Position numbers and translations under genes: made by a program. DNA of 20,347 bases, taken from Brevipalpus yothersi (Eukaryota; Arthropoda; Arachnida; Trombidiformes; Tenuipalpidae). The stretch lies in assembly GCA_003956705.1 (NCBI GenBank), contig QZCP01000565.1, forward strand, positions 1 through 20,347, read 5' to 3'. Below, piece by piece: positions 11,790-20,347 of this stretch (the stretch's first letter is position 1; every line of letters begins with the position of its first letter). A model generated the notes under the pieces. That model searched no databases. It saw nothing but the letters and a program-made list of their open reading frames with translations, and had not been told where the DNA came from.

Positions 11790-11998
11790 CTGATGAAGAG
11801 AAAATCAATAACGTTGAATAATAGCTCAAAATGTTTCAAAATAATTGAGAACTTACTTCCTCTGAAAATATGATTTACTTTGAAATCAATTTGATAATAT
11901 TTATCAATCTCGGTGATTTTTTGAATTTTTCCCAGCCAAACAAATTCATATAATGATGAACACAAAAATTTTTCCATCTTTTCATGGGCACGTTTCAT
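11530..11998 (-). CDS. NTR (netrin-like) domain protein, two exons, 5' end uncertain
   Basis: Exons 11998-11857 and 11789-11530 flank a 67-bp intron (11856-11790, GTAAGT..CAG). Splicing rebuilds an Asn codon and gives 133 residues with the stop at 11532-11530. The pattern is that of an NTR domain as in netrins, sFRPs and TIMPs: FLC at residue 13, GKI at 23-25, YYQIDFKV then IFRG at 34-47, DLRC at 60-63, FLVMGGK at 78-84, DSRSIFMDLKR near 92-102, and a closing DCP at 128-130. NTR domains are secreted and bind proteases, Wnts or heparan sulfate; which applies here is unknown. The frame stays open upstream to a TGA at 12106-12104 and would add cysteines (ICLDC, ICP) but no ATG. No acceptor or signal peptide is visible. 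The start at 11998 is simply the first ATG, so the gene may be 5'-truncated or a recent pseudogene. Confidence 0.5.
11857..11998 (-). CDS. NTR gene, upstream coding exon
   Basis: Encodes the first Cys and the first beta-strand region (GKIQKI, YYQIDFKV, IFRG). It ends in phase 1 at AGAGGAA|GTAAGT. The open frame continues beyond the ATG to 12103, and the upstream 59 bp of that extension lie inside the direct repeat copy 2. Confidence 0.5.
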
Positions 11999-12053
11999 GT
12001 TGTAAGTAGCTATTTCGCCAATCTCTTCGAGATTTTTGTTCACAGGACAAATC

Positions 12054-12112
12054 GAAAGTTGTAAATTGCAATCAAGACAAATTGTGTTTAAATGTTTAGT
12101 ATTTCAACTTGA
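12054..12112. repeat. 59-bp direct repeat, copy 2
   Basis: Matches 9945-10003 at 58 of 59 positions. In the NTR frame it encodes the cysteine-containing lead-in ...NTICLDCNLQLS. Its left edge falls just before ICPVNKNLEE, and it also contains the in-frame TGA that closes the NTR frame upstream. It therefore sits exactly where the missing 5' part of the NTR gene should be. Confidence 0.95.
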
Positions 12113-12200
12113 AAATCATGAACCATGAAGGAGCACAGAAGATGAGGAGAGAAGATAGGAAGAAAAGGTTGAGAACATGAAAATTAACACTTATAATGTA

Positions 12201-12364
12201 GTTCCAATCAGGTTGTAAAACAGTCTCCAGAATTACTATTCTGTGAATATTATGATCAAAAGTAGATTTCATTCTCAGTATCATCGAAAAAATATCAGAA
12301 ATCATTATCCATGAGTTACTTTTTGACGCTCTCCAGTTTTCATGATGTTAGGCTTCAATCTTAA
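12201..12364. repeat. diverged duplicated block, copy A
   Basis: Colinear with 20014-20201. The first 50 bp (12201-12250) match 20014-20063 at 39 of 50 positions without gaps. TATCATCGA...AAATAT follows at 12280 and 20101, and GGCTT.AATCTTA at 12351 and 20188. Small indels account for the spacing. It lies on the 5' side of the NTR gene, so it may be its former promoter, UTR or first exon. Confidence 0.6.
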
Positions 12365-12405
12365 GACTTCAGATAGGAACCTTGTTTTTTCCATCTCAAT
12401 TCACA

Positions 12406-12411
12406 TTTATT
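12406..12411 (-). promoter_or_regulatory. candidate polyadenylation signal of the MTCL-like gene
   Basis: AATAAA on the minus strand, 214 nt past the stop at 12625. No closer canonical AATAAA or ATTAAA is seen downstream of the stop. The implied 3' UTR would overlap duplicated block A. Confidence 0.35.
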
Positions 12412-12624
12412 AGTAATCTTCATCTCTTCAGCAAGTTGAGAGAATACTATTCCCAAATGCCTAATTTTGGATCAAAAGTTTACTGATTCCATCCTTCTTG
12501 CTCACTTTTCATAAGGTAGGAGCAAAGTTTTCAACAATGATGATTTCAAAGTTACATGTACATATTTTTTCTTCTCAAACTTTAGTTATTGACAAAAAAA
12601 TATAAAACAAACTACATAAAATAT

Positions 12625-12741
12625 CTAAACTCTGGTACTCTTTGATTGTGTATTTGTGCTCCTCAAACCTTGCCGAGCACTTCCAAGATCAACATTGGGA
12701 CGGTTTGCAGCTCCTGGAGTCAACCTGCTAGCACTTGGAGC
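12625..12741 (-). CDS. MTCL-like gene, exon 5 (residues 1810-1847)
   Basis: After ATTCACAG it encodes APSASRLTPGAANRPNVDLG and 18 more residues, ending STRV then TAG at 12627-12625. The terminal residues are Ser-Thr-Arg-Val; whether this acts as a PDZ-binding end (x-S/T-x-V) is a pattern-based guess. The intron before it is 75 bp (12742-12816). Confidence 0.75.
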   Translation of the reverse strand, partial: APSASRLTPGAANRPNVDLGSARQGLRSTNTQSKSTRV

Positions 12742-15700
12742 CTGTGAATTAGAATCGAAAATTATAATCAAATCAAATAATTAATTAGGATACCACAAAT
12801 TCGAATATTCTCCTACCTCATAGCCAGATGGAGGCTTCACACGTGTTGGACTTAGGGTGCGACGAGCAGCTGAGGTGGATGAAGAATCTCGTGAAGTCAT
12901 CGATCGAAGACCAGATGAATCTGAATGCTTGTCTTCTTTACTTTCTCGGTTTAAATTACTTGAACTAGGTGACAATGTTTTCCATAATGTTTTCGAAATT
13001 CTAGATCTTAAACTTTTGACTTTCTTTTCTTGATCCTTATGCTTTCCATCCGCATCTGAACCCGAACCAATTGCATTGTTATCAATACTATGAGTTTTCT
13101 TGAGCAATCGGAAAAAAGATTTTCTAGGCCGAGAGGATGACGATGAACTCGAATGATCACGACGATGATGATGGTCACTGTTCATCACTGCAGGTGCAGA
13201 TACATCGGAACCATAACTACTTTCTCGTGTCCATCGCCAAGATGAATCCGATTCATAGCCACTGATACTGGAGTGCTCAGGTCTTCGGTGAGCATATATC
13301 GGAGGATATTTCAGATTGGAAACACTACTTCCGGGAGTAGTTTGAACACTATCATCACCAGAGTCCCATATTTGCTCAGATGAGCTGTGGGCAGTCATAT
13401 TATGATCTAAGGACAATGATTTTTTGGTCATCGATTTAGATCGAGGTGGTACTCGAATGCTTGGTCCTCTTCGACCATCCACCAGGCCACCACGTTCTCC
13501 TCTCAACAGAGTAAGAGCGAAACTAGTGCTTGGAACCATATCTGATGATGAAATAGCTCGTCGGAATGATATTGATCGATGAATTGGATCATCAGAGTCT
13601 TTGGATGAAAGAATTCGACTGATCTCCTCTGCTTTTGATTTAGCGTCTTCCAGAAGTTTTCGTAATTCTTTTACATTCATCTCTGGTGTCTCGCTCAATG
13701 GACGATTCCTTACCCGAGTTCGAACTCGCTTGGTAGGATCATTGGGATCAGACGGCTTTGATTCATTGGTATCGTCAACTTCTGGTATCATCTTGAGAAT
13801 CTGGCTTATCTGTTCCATGAGATCATTTACTTTATTCTCAATACTAATGACGGCAAAAATTCGTAGCCTAAATTCTTCTCTCTCCTTTTCCGATGCCAGT
13901 CGTTCTCTCTTTAATCGATCATTTTGGGATCTTATTCGAGCATATGAATCCCGCAGATCAATCAAATCTAATTGTAATTCACCAATACGTTTTTGGGTAT
14001 CCTCTTGCTCCTTGTCCATCAAAACTTTCATCTCTTGTAGTTGCTTTCTAGCTTCTGATCTTTCCTTTTCTCGAGCTATCTCCAATGATACAGCTCGATT
14101 TTTCCTACAAAAAAATGGAGAGTCTCATCAATCAATGCAATTATTATGAATTCACAGGAAAATTGAACCAAAAACTTACATCTCTTCGACAAGTTTTTGA
14201 GTTTCAGCAAGCAATTTTTGCTGCTCTTGTCTCTCTTTTTCCCATGCTAATTCCAATCTAGTCTTCGTATAACTTCTTGCAGATCCACGACTCATTTCCA
14301 TCAGAGTCTGTTCATCTGCTTGATTAAGGCGAGTCTTGAGTTCTGCTACTTGAATTTGCCATGATGATCGTTCAGATGCATGTTCAATTTTGAGATTTCG
14401 ATTCTCTAGTAACGCTTGCTCTAGATGGGCTCGAAGAGTTTCCATTGCTGCTCTCATGTCTTCCATCTCATCTTTGTGTGATGCATTCATGTTGTTCATA
14501 TGAATTCGTGTTCTAAGATGATCTCTTTCAGTGAGAAGAATTGTGATTTCATCTCTCATCAATTTCATTCTCGCCTCATATTCAGCTCTGAGGGCAGCTA
14601 TTTCACCACGATGTGATGTCTCCGCATGATCCATCTTATTTTTCATATACTGAACTTCTTTGATCACCGAATCATTAGATGACATCGATCCTCGTCCACC
14701 ATCGATTTGTCGATTTTTATCGTCACATCTTTCTTTTAAGCGATCAATTTCACGTTTTATATCTCGCTCATTGCGAGCATATTCATCCAATTTCCGATCC
14801 TTATCAGACACAACTGATCTGAGCTTGGTTCGTTCATAGTCTCCATCAAGACCTTTTCTCGCTCGAGCTTCCATTTCGGATAGTCTTTCCTGTAGATCAA
14901 TCTTCTCCCGAATCCATTCTTCTTGCTTTTGTGAATATGATTCTCTCAATTTTTGAGCTTCTCGTCGATCTTCATCCAGTGATCTCCGTAAACTATTCAA
15001 ACTGTCCATCAGATCATCTTTCTCTTTCAAAGCTTTTGTTTTGGTGCTCACTAATTCTTGTTCCATCATATCATATCGAGTGGAAAGATCATCATATTCT
15101 TGGCGAAGTTTGGACGTTTGACGATCATAATTGGCCACAACAATTCCATGATCTCGCTTCTCTTGATCCAAAAGAATTTCAAGTCTCTTCATCTCTCGTT
15201 CTAAGCGGAATATTCGCTCACGAGCTTGAAGTAATGATTCATCTTTACTTTTCAAAGCCAATTCATTATCTCGATCAGACTTATCTCGACGACGCTGTTC
15301 AGCACGTATTTGGGCTTCTTGATCACTCATTTTATTCAGAAGATCATCTTTCTCTTTTCGTGTTTGATTTGAAAGTAGTTTATACTTATCGGTTACTTCT
15401 TTCAAATCATCTGTTAATTTTTCAACTTGTTGATTCAAACTGTTCACTTTGGTTTTGAGAGATTCATCTTCAGCAAGAACTGTGTGGAGGTGCCTTCGAA
15501 CACTTCGAAGTTCTTCTTGAACCGATTGCAATTGCTTTTCATACTCTTTTCGCAAGCTAGTTTCACGTTGCTTGTTTTCTTTCACAGTTTCATTTAATTG
15601 TTTTTCCAGATTATTGTTACGATTTTCCAATTCACTCACTTGCTTGATGAGTCCTTCGTGATTGGAGGATAATGAAGAAGAACCAGAGTAAGTGGGAGAT

Positions 15701-18700
15701 TTTGATTTCAAAGAAACAGTAAAATTTGAACTAAGACGCTCATCATCCAGCTGAAAAAAATAAGCGAAAGTTCAAATTAGGATTTTATGCTCAAATTGAA
15801 TGAAAAAATTGATCAATATTTTAAAACATACTTGTTTACGAATCATCTTCTTTTCAACTTGAAGACTCTCCAGCAGTGATGTTTTATCATCGAGTTCTCT
15901 TTTAATTTTCTCCATGATCACCTCATTGGTCCTCATCTTATTTTGTAACTCATTCACTTCTTTGACTAAATTATTTTTCTGGACCTCAACACTTTTCACT
16001 TGATCAACAAGATTATTATTTTCTCGGGTCAAAGAATTGACTCTATCCTGCAGATCTCTGACCATACTTCGATCTGAAATCGCTTCACTTTCCACATTGG
16101 CAATCTTGGTGAGCAAATTGGCTCGTTCTTTTTCAATTGAATGAAGCTTTTTGGTCAAATCACTTCCACCTTTTGCCTTGGAAAGCATATCAAGCTGTGA
16201 TTCGAGTTCAGAACATGTTTCTTTAGCTTCTTTCAGCTCTTGAATCATTTGTTCATTGGTTTGTCTGGAGCGTAAGTCAATTTGGGCTAGTTCCAAAGAT
16301 TTTTTTGATTCACTCAGTTCTTCTTTAAGAGATTCATTGTGGATATCTTTAGCGTTTAATGTTGCCTGAAGTTTGCTTATCTCTTCTTCCATTTGATGAA
16401 CGATTTCTCTCAACTCCAATCTGGTTGCTGATTCTTTCACCACCCTCATCGGCGTTTTCTTATAGTTAAGACATTCACGTAGCTTACGATTATCCATTGA
16501 AACTTTGGATAGCTCAAGATCTAATTCAGTTACTTTTCGATTGAGTTGCACTTTATCTTCTTCCATCTCTTTGATCTGCTTTTTGAGAGAATTTATGATA
16601 TCTTTCTCAGATGATGAGATGAGTAGGGCTAGATCTGATGATGGAGCAGATAATAAATGTGAATCTTGCTTCTCCAATCGAGATATACGTTCCTTTAGTT
16701 CCATATTTTCTATTTGCATCTCTTCTAGAGGTCCAGGTGGAGGTCTTCGGCAAACCCTTAATTGTAATCGTCGATTTTCACTGGTTATCTTTTCATTCTC
16801 CGCTTCTAGACTCATAATTTTTTGTCTCAAAATGTTTGCCTCTTGCTCCACTAATTGCAATTGACGCTTCAAATCAACGGTACTTTCACCTTCCAGTGAT
16901 CGACTTCGAACCATAACTTTGGATGCTTTTCTTCGATGAACATCGAGTTCAGTTCGAAGACTTTCATTCTCTTTCTCACGATTCACCAACTTTCGTCTCA
17001 ATTCTCGAGCTTCGGATTCCAATATTCGAATCTTGTGTTCATATATCACATTACTTGGTGAACCTGGAGGTATTTGGGGCATCTCTATTTTGGTCATCGG
17101 CTGTGAAATCAATTTTTCTTGTAAATATTTCACTTCATGTTGAAGATTCTCGTTTTCTTGCTGTAATTCATCACTTTTTTTGCGTAAAACAGACATCTCC
17201 TGTTCATAAAGTTCTATATGAAGCTTCATTTCATCTGCATTCAAATCTTCCGATTCATTCTTCTTGTCACCACTTTTCATGTTTGCCTTATTGGCCATCT
17301 TCTTGATTTGTACCATCAGAATTTCGTTCTCCTGTTCCAATGTAGACAATTTACGCCGGACAGTTCGACTCTCTTCTTCAGCAAATCTCAATTGTTCCTG
17401 AAGATCTTTCTCACGTTCCATGGTATCATACAGACTACGGATGAGCTCCTCTTGATCTTTCTCATTTATATTGGATATTGAATACATAACACCGCCATCA
17501 GAATCAGTATCTTTATTATTTCCACTGAGAGGACGACAAGTATCATTTTTTATCGGTTTCCTACCTTGTTTCTTGAGTTCAGTTAGTTCTGTTTCCATTT
17601 GCTTCTTCTCTTCTTTCAATTCACTCACTTCATTGTGTAATTTAAGAGACACTTCTTTGGCGATTGATAACTCATTTTCGAGATCTCTCATCCGTTTTTT
17701 ATCATATGGAACTTTATTAGTCTCAACCATTTCGGCTAACTTTTTCTCCAGGCTTGACTTTTCATTCACATACTGTTCATTGAGACGTTCAGATTTTTTC
17801 AATTTGAACTGTAGCACTCGAATATTTTTTGCATTAGCTTCCAGTTCTCTTTTCATGTGACGAAATTCGCTTACTTGATCCTCTCGAAATGTATCATGGA
17901 GCTCTTCCAATTCTTGAGCTAATAATTTAACTTCTTTTTTGATTTCCTGATTCTCAGCTGTTAAATCGGAAACAAGCTTTTCGGAAGCTTTCAATTTAGC
18001 TTTCAAAGTGGTCACGGATCCATCGGATTTGTCTTCCTTGCTGGAGCTTGACCTATTTATTGAACTATGAAGGTCTCGATAGTCAGAGCTATTTTTTTCG
18101 AGAGACTTCAACCTAGTCTTCACACTAGAATCACTTGATCTATTGTCAATGGAGGATCCTAGTCGATGCTCTTTTGCATCTTTTTCCACTTTTTGTAGTC
18201 TCTCCTTATAATCATCTCTCTCTGATTCCAACTTTCTCACTTTCTCTTCAAGCTCTCTCAGTCTTTTGTCTTTCAATGGGTTCTAAAAATAAAATCAAGA
18301 GAGATTATAAGTTATATGATTCATTTTGAAAACTCAGCATATTCATAAAGACGAAAAGTAAGTCATCAAAAATTAAAGATGACAAGCTCTGATCAAGCAG
18401 AGACTCGTGTTCATATGGAAATATGCTGTGAGAATTGAAGAAAAAAATTGAACAAAGCTTTTCACTTGTTGCTGCGTATTGATACTATTTTAATGCTTTT
18501 TCGAAGGTCCTATTCCAAGAATTTTCATTGGACCTGCTATTGTAGGACTATTGACATATACTACGATAAATCACCTGATATGAAAAATTTTCTCCTCGAT
18601 CGCCACAAGTTTGCACTCTCTTATTCTATCGTAGAATCACATGATTCGAATTTTCTTGTAGACTATTGCTCAAATGAGGTAAATTGGGCAAATCTCAAAA

Positions 18701-18939
18701 CGGCTCAAAATGAACCCTCAATTTCTTGCAACCCTGATTCACCCTATGAGACATGTAGCATCCGAAACGTTTTGCAGGCTGATTCACCTCTTCTTCAATC
18801 AATTAAATCAATTGTCACTTACAGTGTTTTCCTCATTTTCTGCAGCATTAGCTGTGGATTCACGAGTTGATTCGAAAAGTCGAATTCGACCTTCGAGTGT
18901 TGATCGCTCAATAGAAGATCGGCGTCTTGAGTTATCCAT
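12625..18939 (-). CDS. MTCL/SOGA-family coiled-coil protein, five coding exons, 1847 aa
   Basis: Join 18939-18823, 18282-15832, 15750-14180, 14104-12817 and 12741-12625 on the minus strand: 5544 nt, frame kept throughout. Introns have GT..AG ends and lengths of 540, 81, 75 and 75 bp. The start AAAAATGG has A at -3 and G at +4 and is preceded by an in-frame TGA two codons upstream. The product is a short polar N-terminus, a very long coiled coil (about residues 45-1485, with Ser-rich gaps) and a Ser/Arg-rich basic tail. Family blocks are RELEANAKNIRVLQFKLKKS (183-202), ELSIAKEVSLKLHNEVSELK (243-262), EQLRFAEEESRTVRRKL (335-351) and KRQLQLVEQEANILRQKI (511-528). They match MTCL/SOGA proteins as I recall them, including the order. 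Those vertebrate proteins crosslink or stabilise microtubules, partly at the Golgi. A microtubule role here is inference. The length fits the family. Confidence 0.8.
12817..14104 (-). CDS. MTCL-like gene, exon 4 (residues 1380-1809)
   Basis: Acceptor TTTTTTTGTAG at 14105; the 75-bp intron before it splits a Met codon (AT|G). The coiled coil ends near residue 1485. The rest is a disordered-looking Ser/Arg-rich tail with basic patches RPRKSFFRLLKK (about 1705-1716) and KKVKSLRSRISKTLWKTL (about 1740-1757), an HHHRR run and several Ser-Pro/Thr-Pro sites. The basic patches are the best candidates for microtubule or membrane contact by charge alone. I see no SxIP end-binding motif. It ends in phase 0 at TATGAG|GTAGGA. 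Confidence 0.82.
14180..15750 (-). CDS. MTCL-like gene, exon 3 (residues 857-1380)
   Basis: Begins CTGGATGATGAG after a TTTTTTTCAG acceptor and ends in phase 2 at GAGAT|GTAAGT; the intron before it is 81 bp (15751-15831). After a short Ser-rich lead (about 872-887) it is one almost unbroken coiled coil, rich in Glu, Lys, Arg and Leu. Polar stretches are GLDGDYERTKL (about 1156) and the Gly/Ser hinge DGGRGSMSSNDS (about 1206-1217). The Met start seen in translation of the open frame is a TTG within the exon and not an initiator. Confidence 0.85.
15832..18282 (-). CDS. MTCL-like gene, exon 2 (residues 40-856)
   Basis: A single 2451-bp exon, phase 0 at both ends, from AACCCATTGAAAG to AAACAA|GTATGT. 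It encodes a first coil (about 45-80), a Ser-rich linker (about 81-128), then coils carrying the four family blocks. Breaks occur at residues about 280-300 (Asn/Asp-rich), about 432-450 (QIPPGSPSN) and about 549-560 (CRRPPPGP). The Pro-rich breaks divide the rod into segments. A Ser-Arg patch VRSRSLEGES lies at about 497-506. Confidence 0.85.
18283..18822 (-). other. MTCL-like gene intron 1 (540 bp)
   Basis: Donor GTAAGTGAC at 18822, acceptor TTTTATTTTTAG ending at 18283. It is seven times longer than the other introns of the gene. It carries a long antisense open frame (18493-18870) that runs past the donor into exon 1. Confidence 0.75.
18493..18870 (+). other. antisense open frame inside MTCL-like intron 1 (tentative)
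   Basis: From ATG 18493 to TGA 18868-18870 there are 125 codons with mixed, protein-like composition and seven Cys: CYC near the start, then YC, SC, TC and two in a hydrophobic end (IVTYSVFLIFCSISCGF). The last 48 nt are the reverse of MTCL exon 1, so that hydrophobic end may be an accident of the exon's antisense. I recognise no family and see no splice partner. It might be a nested gene's exon, a pseudogene fragment, or chance. Confidence 0.2.
18823..18939 (-). CDS. MTCL-like gene, exon 1 (residues 1-39)
   Basis: Codes MDNSRRRSSIERSTLEGRIR through ENEENT and ends in phase 0 at ACT|GTAAGT. RRRSS is a basophilic kinase-type site by pattern only. The exon is short and is confirmed by the upstream in-frame TGA, the consensus donor and the join into the open exon 2. 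Confidence 0.75.
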
Positions 18940-19495
18940 TTTTCACCTCAATTTGTTCAACATCATTTCAGATTGGCTTGTTCTATTGGGCCATACTTGC
19001 GGGAAGGACTGAGAATTTTCATACTCAATTTCACATTCCATAGAAGACTGATGTGGATGAACACCTATCACAAGGCGAGGTTATAGCTAAGCGATGGAAA
19101 AATGTTTGGAATGATCACATAGGAGCATACACGAGAATCACATGAAAAAGTTTCAAGATGGATACAGCCGATCAGGTCACCTTGTTATTGAGTAGAATAA
19201 AATGCAAAACTGGAGGATCACTTTATACATCTAATTAATCAACCAAAATGATAATATAAAGAATTACAGTAATCTAGAAGCTTCCTTAGATTTATACACA
19301 AGCATAGAGGTTTCTGGTTGATGAAATTAACTTGCTAAAATGTATCATCAGCTAACCATAAGGCTCAGTCTTTGTAATTTTGACTTCATTCCAAAATTCG
19401 AGGAGAGTGGAGAGGGAGAGAGAAAGGAAGAGAAAGAGAGAGAAAGAGAGAGAAAACAAGAGCAGCTCTTAATTTAGGTCTTCTTTCCTCCATGT
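18940..19495. other. upstream side of the MTCL-like gene
   Basis: Would contain its 5' UTR and promoter. I see no TATA box at a credible distance and no other gene. A GA/GAAA-rich patch lies at 19404-19456. Confidence 0.4.
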
Positions 19496-19681
19496 CTACT
19501 CTTTAATGCACTTAACATGGACGAAACGAGCTTCCATTTTGAATTTATGGAACATATAAAAGTATATGGTTCTTTGGGAGCCCCGATTGAGCAAATTTGA
19601 TGAATTAAGTGAATTCATGGCATGAGAACGTCGGCAATGGTCCATTGAGAACGAAGTAATCAATATCATAATCAATGTCAT
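19496..19681 (-). CDS. small open frame with hydrophobic start (tentative)
   Basis: ATG 19681 to the stop at 19496-19498 gives 61 residues. The start MTLIMILITSFSMDHC resembles a short signal peptide. The remainder is basic with two Cys in all (MDHC, VKC). The same frame is open and hydrophobic for about 20 codons upstream but has no earlier ATG. A donor-like GTTAAGT lies near the end. It sits left of duplicated block B, just as the NTR gene sits left of block A, but it shows no NTR pattern. It may be a first exon, a short secreted peptide or chance. Confidence 0.2.
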   Translation of the reverse strand: MTLIMILITSFSMDHCRRSHAMNSLNSSNLLNRGSQRTIYFYMFHKFKMEARFVHVKCIKE

Positions 19682-20013
19682 GAGAATAAACCCAAAGAAA
19701 TCAAGCGAGATCACAACGATAAAGATCTCGAAATCATTATAGTTTCGTGAAATTCAATGAGAATAGGTTTAGAGAAGAGGAAGGTGCGTACCTTTTAACC
19801 TTGTGGGCTGACACTGTAAAACAAAAACTTTGATTTCATTGGGATTTTGTGAAGAAAAATCATTTCGTGCGAGCATTTGAAAATTAAGGATTGCAGTGAT
19901 TGTTCGACACTATTTGCTAAAATAAACTGAGATGGCCAGTATTCCACGTTATGAAGCATGTATTCCCAAGAAAGCTTAGAAGATGAGAAGACGTTGGGAA
20001 CAAAACTACTTTA

Positions 20014-20201
20014 GTTTCAATCAAGTTGTGAATTAGTTTCCAGAACTCTTATTCTCTGCATATCATGCAGATTCACACAAAGGCTGATTCTTACTTCTGT
20101 ATCATCGATGAAATATAAAAAAATGATGTCTATTCTACGCTATTTTGAGGTTCATCAGGCCTCACGATGGTATATTTTCGATCTAGGGGCTTGAATCTTA
20201 T
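20014..20201. repeat. diverged duplicated block, copy B
   Basis: Partner of 12201-12364, about 7.8 kb away on the other side of the MTCL-like gene and in the same orientation. The reading frame through the matching minus-strand segment in copy A (ILETVLQPDWNY) is broken here by stops (LETNSQLD then stop). The conserved part is therefore non-coding in at least this copy. Confidence 0.6.
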
Positions 20202-20287
20202 TTTCATGAATCGAAAATCTCTTCTTTTCCTATTCTTTTAATTTGCTCAATCACACAAAATTGTTGCTGAACGAAGAGAACACTGAA

Positions 20288-20290
<3 letters not shown>

Positions 20291-20347
<57 letters not shown>
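20291..20347 (+). repeat. (GT)n microsatellite, cut by the window end
   Basis: At least 57 bp of GT repeat running off the right edge, so the full length is unknown. Confidence 0.95.

Noticed and set aside
12096..12305. 69-codon minus-strand frame with a hydrophobic stretch, considered as the missing NTR signal exon
   Set aside because: The hydrophobic part is about 40 residues into the frame. There is no donor that could reach the NTR exon with an intron of credible length, and copy B breaks the frame.
15772..15831. Extension of exon 2 past residue 856 (VCFKILINFF...)
   Set aside because: This is intron 2 read through. The GTATGT donor and TTTTTTTCAG acceptor restore the frame into exon 3.
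13601..17860. Several plus-strand frames of 87-182 codons opposite the MTCL-like exons
   Set aside because: They are antisense shadows of the coding exons. The minus strand has spliced, family-matching sequence.
12625..18939. Identity as a myosin, tropomyosin or golgin
   Set aside because: Generic coiled-coil similarity would suggest these, but there is no motor domain, GRIP domain or tropomyosin length. The ordered blocks fit MTCL/SOGA better.

Overview
This is an AT-rich, intron-bearing metazoan nuclear sequence. The coding introns are mostly very short (67-81 bp, with GT..AG ends on the minus strand), and long GA/CT microsatellites recur through the left half. This suits a compact invertebrate genome, perhaps an arthropod such as a mite, but the sequence alone does not fix the taxon. 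I see no bacterial-type operons, CRISPR, phage or tRNA genes.

Layout. Positions 1-9.9 kb contain no gene I can defend. They hold GA/CT, GAAA and GT/CA microsatellites, a ~230-bp duplicated unit carrying a ~70-nt imperfect hairpin in each copy (7028-7257 and 7367-7587), and a few weak protein-like stretches (5188-5519, 9022-9138). Positions 9.9-12.4 kb hold the remains of a duplicated gene family on the minus strand. One two-exon gene (11530-11998) encodes a netrin-like (NTR) domain, and a decayed copy with an in-frame stop lies at 10976-11114. A 59-bp direct repeat (9945-10003 and 12054-12112, one mismatch) abuts the 5' side of the NTR gene. A further block (12201-12364) matches 20014-20201, on the far side of the large gene.

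The main gene fills 12625-18939 on the minus strand. I joined five coding exons: 18939-18823, 18282-15832, 15750-14180, 14104-12817 and 12741-12625. They give one 1847-residue protein whose frame is kept across all four introns. It is a long coiled coil with a Ser-rich basic tail and matches the MTCL/SOGA (microtubule crosslinking factor) family in several blocks. Its initiator ATG is preceded at once by an in-frame TGA. The 540-bp first intron carries a 125-codon antisense open frame, noted as a curiosity.

Positions 19-20.35 kb hold the upstream side of the large gene, a short signal-peptide-like open frame (19496-19681), the second copy of the diverged block and a (GT)n tract cut by the window edge. 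The MTCL-like and NTR genes share a strand but have no evident functional link. The local picture is one intact conserved gene flanked by fragments of a secreted-protein family that was duplicated and partly lost.
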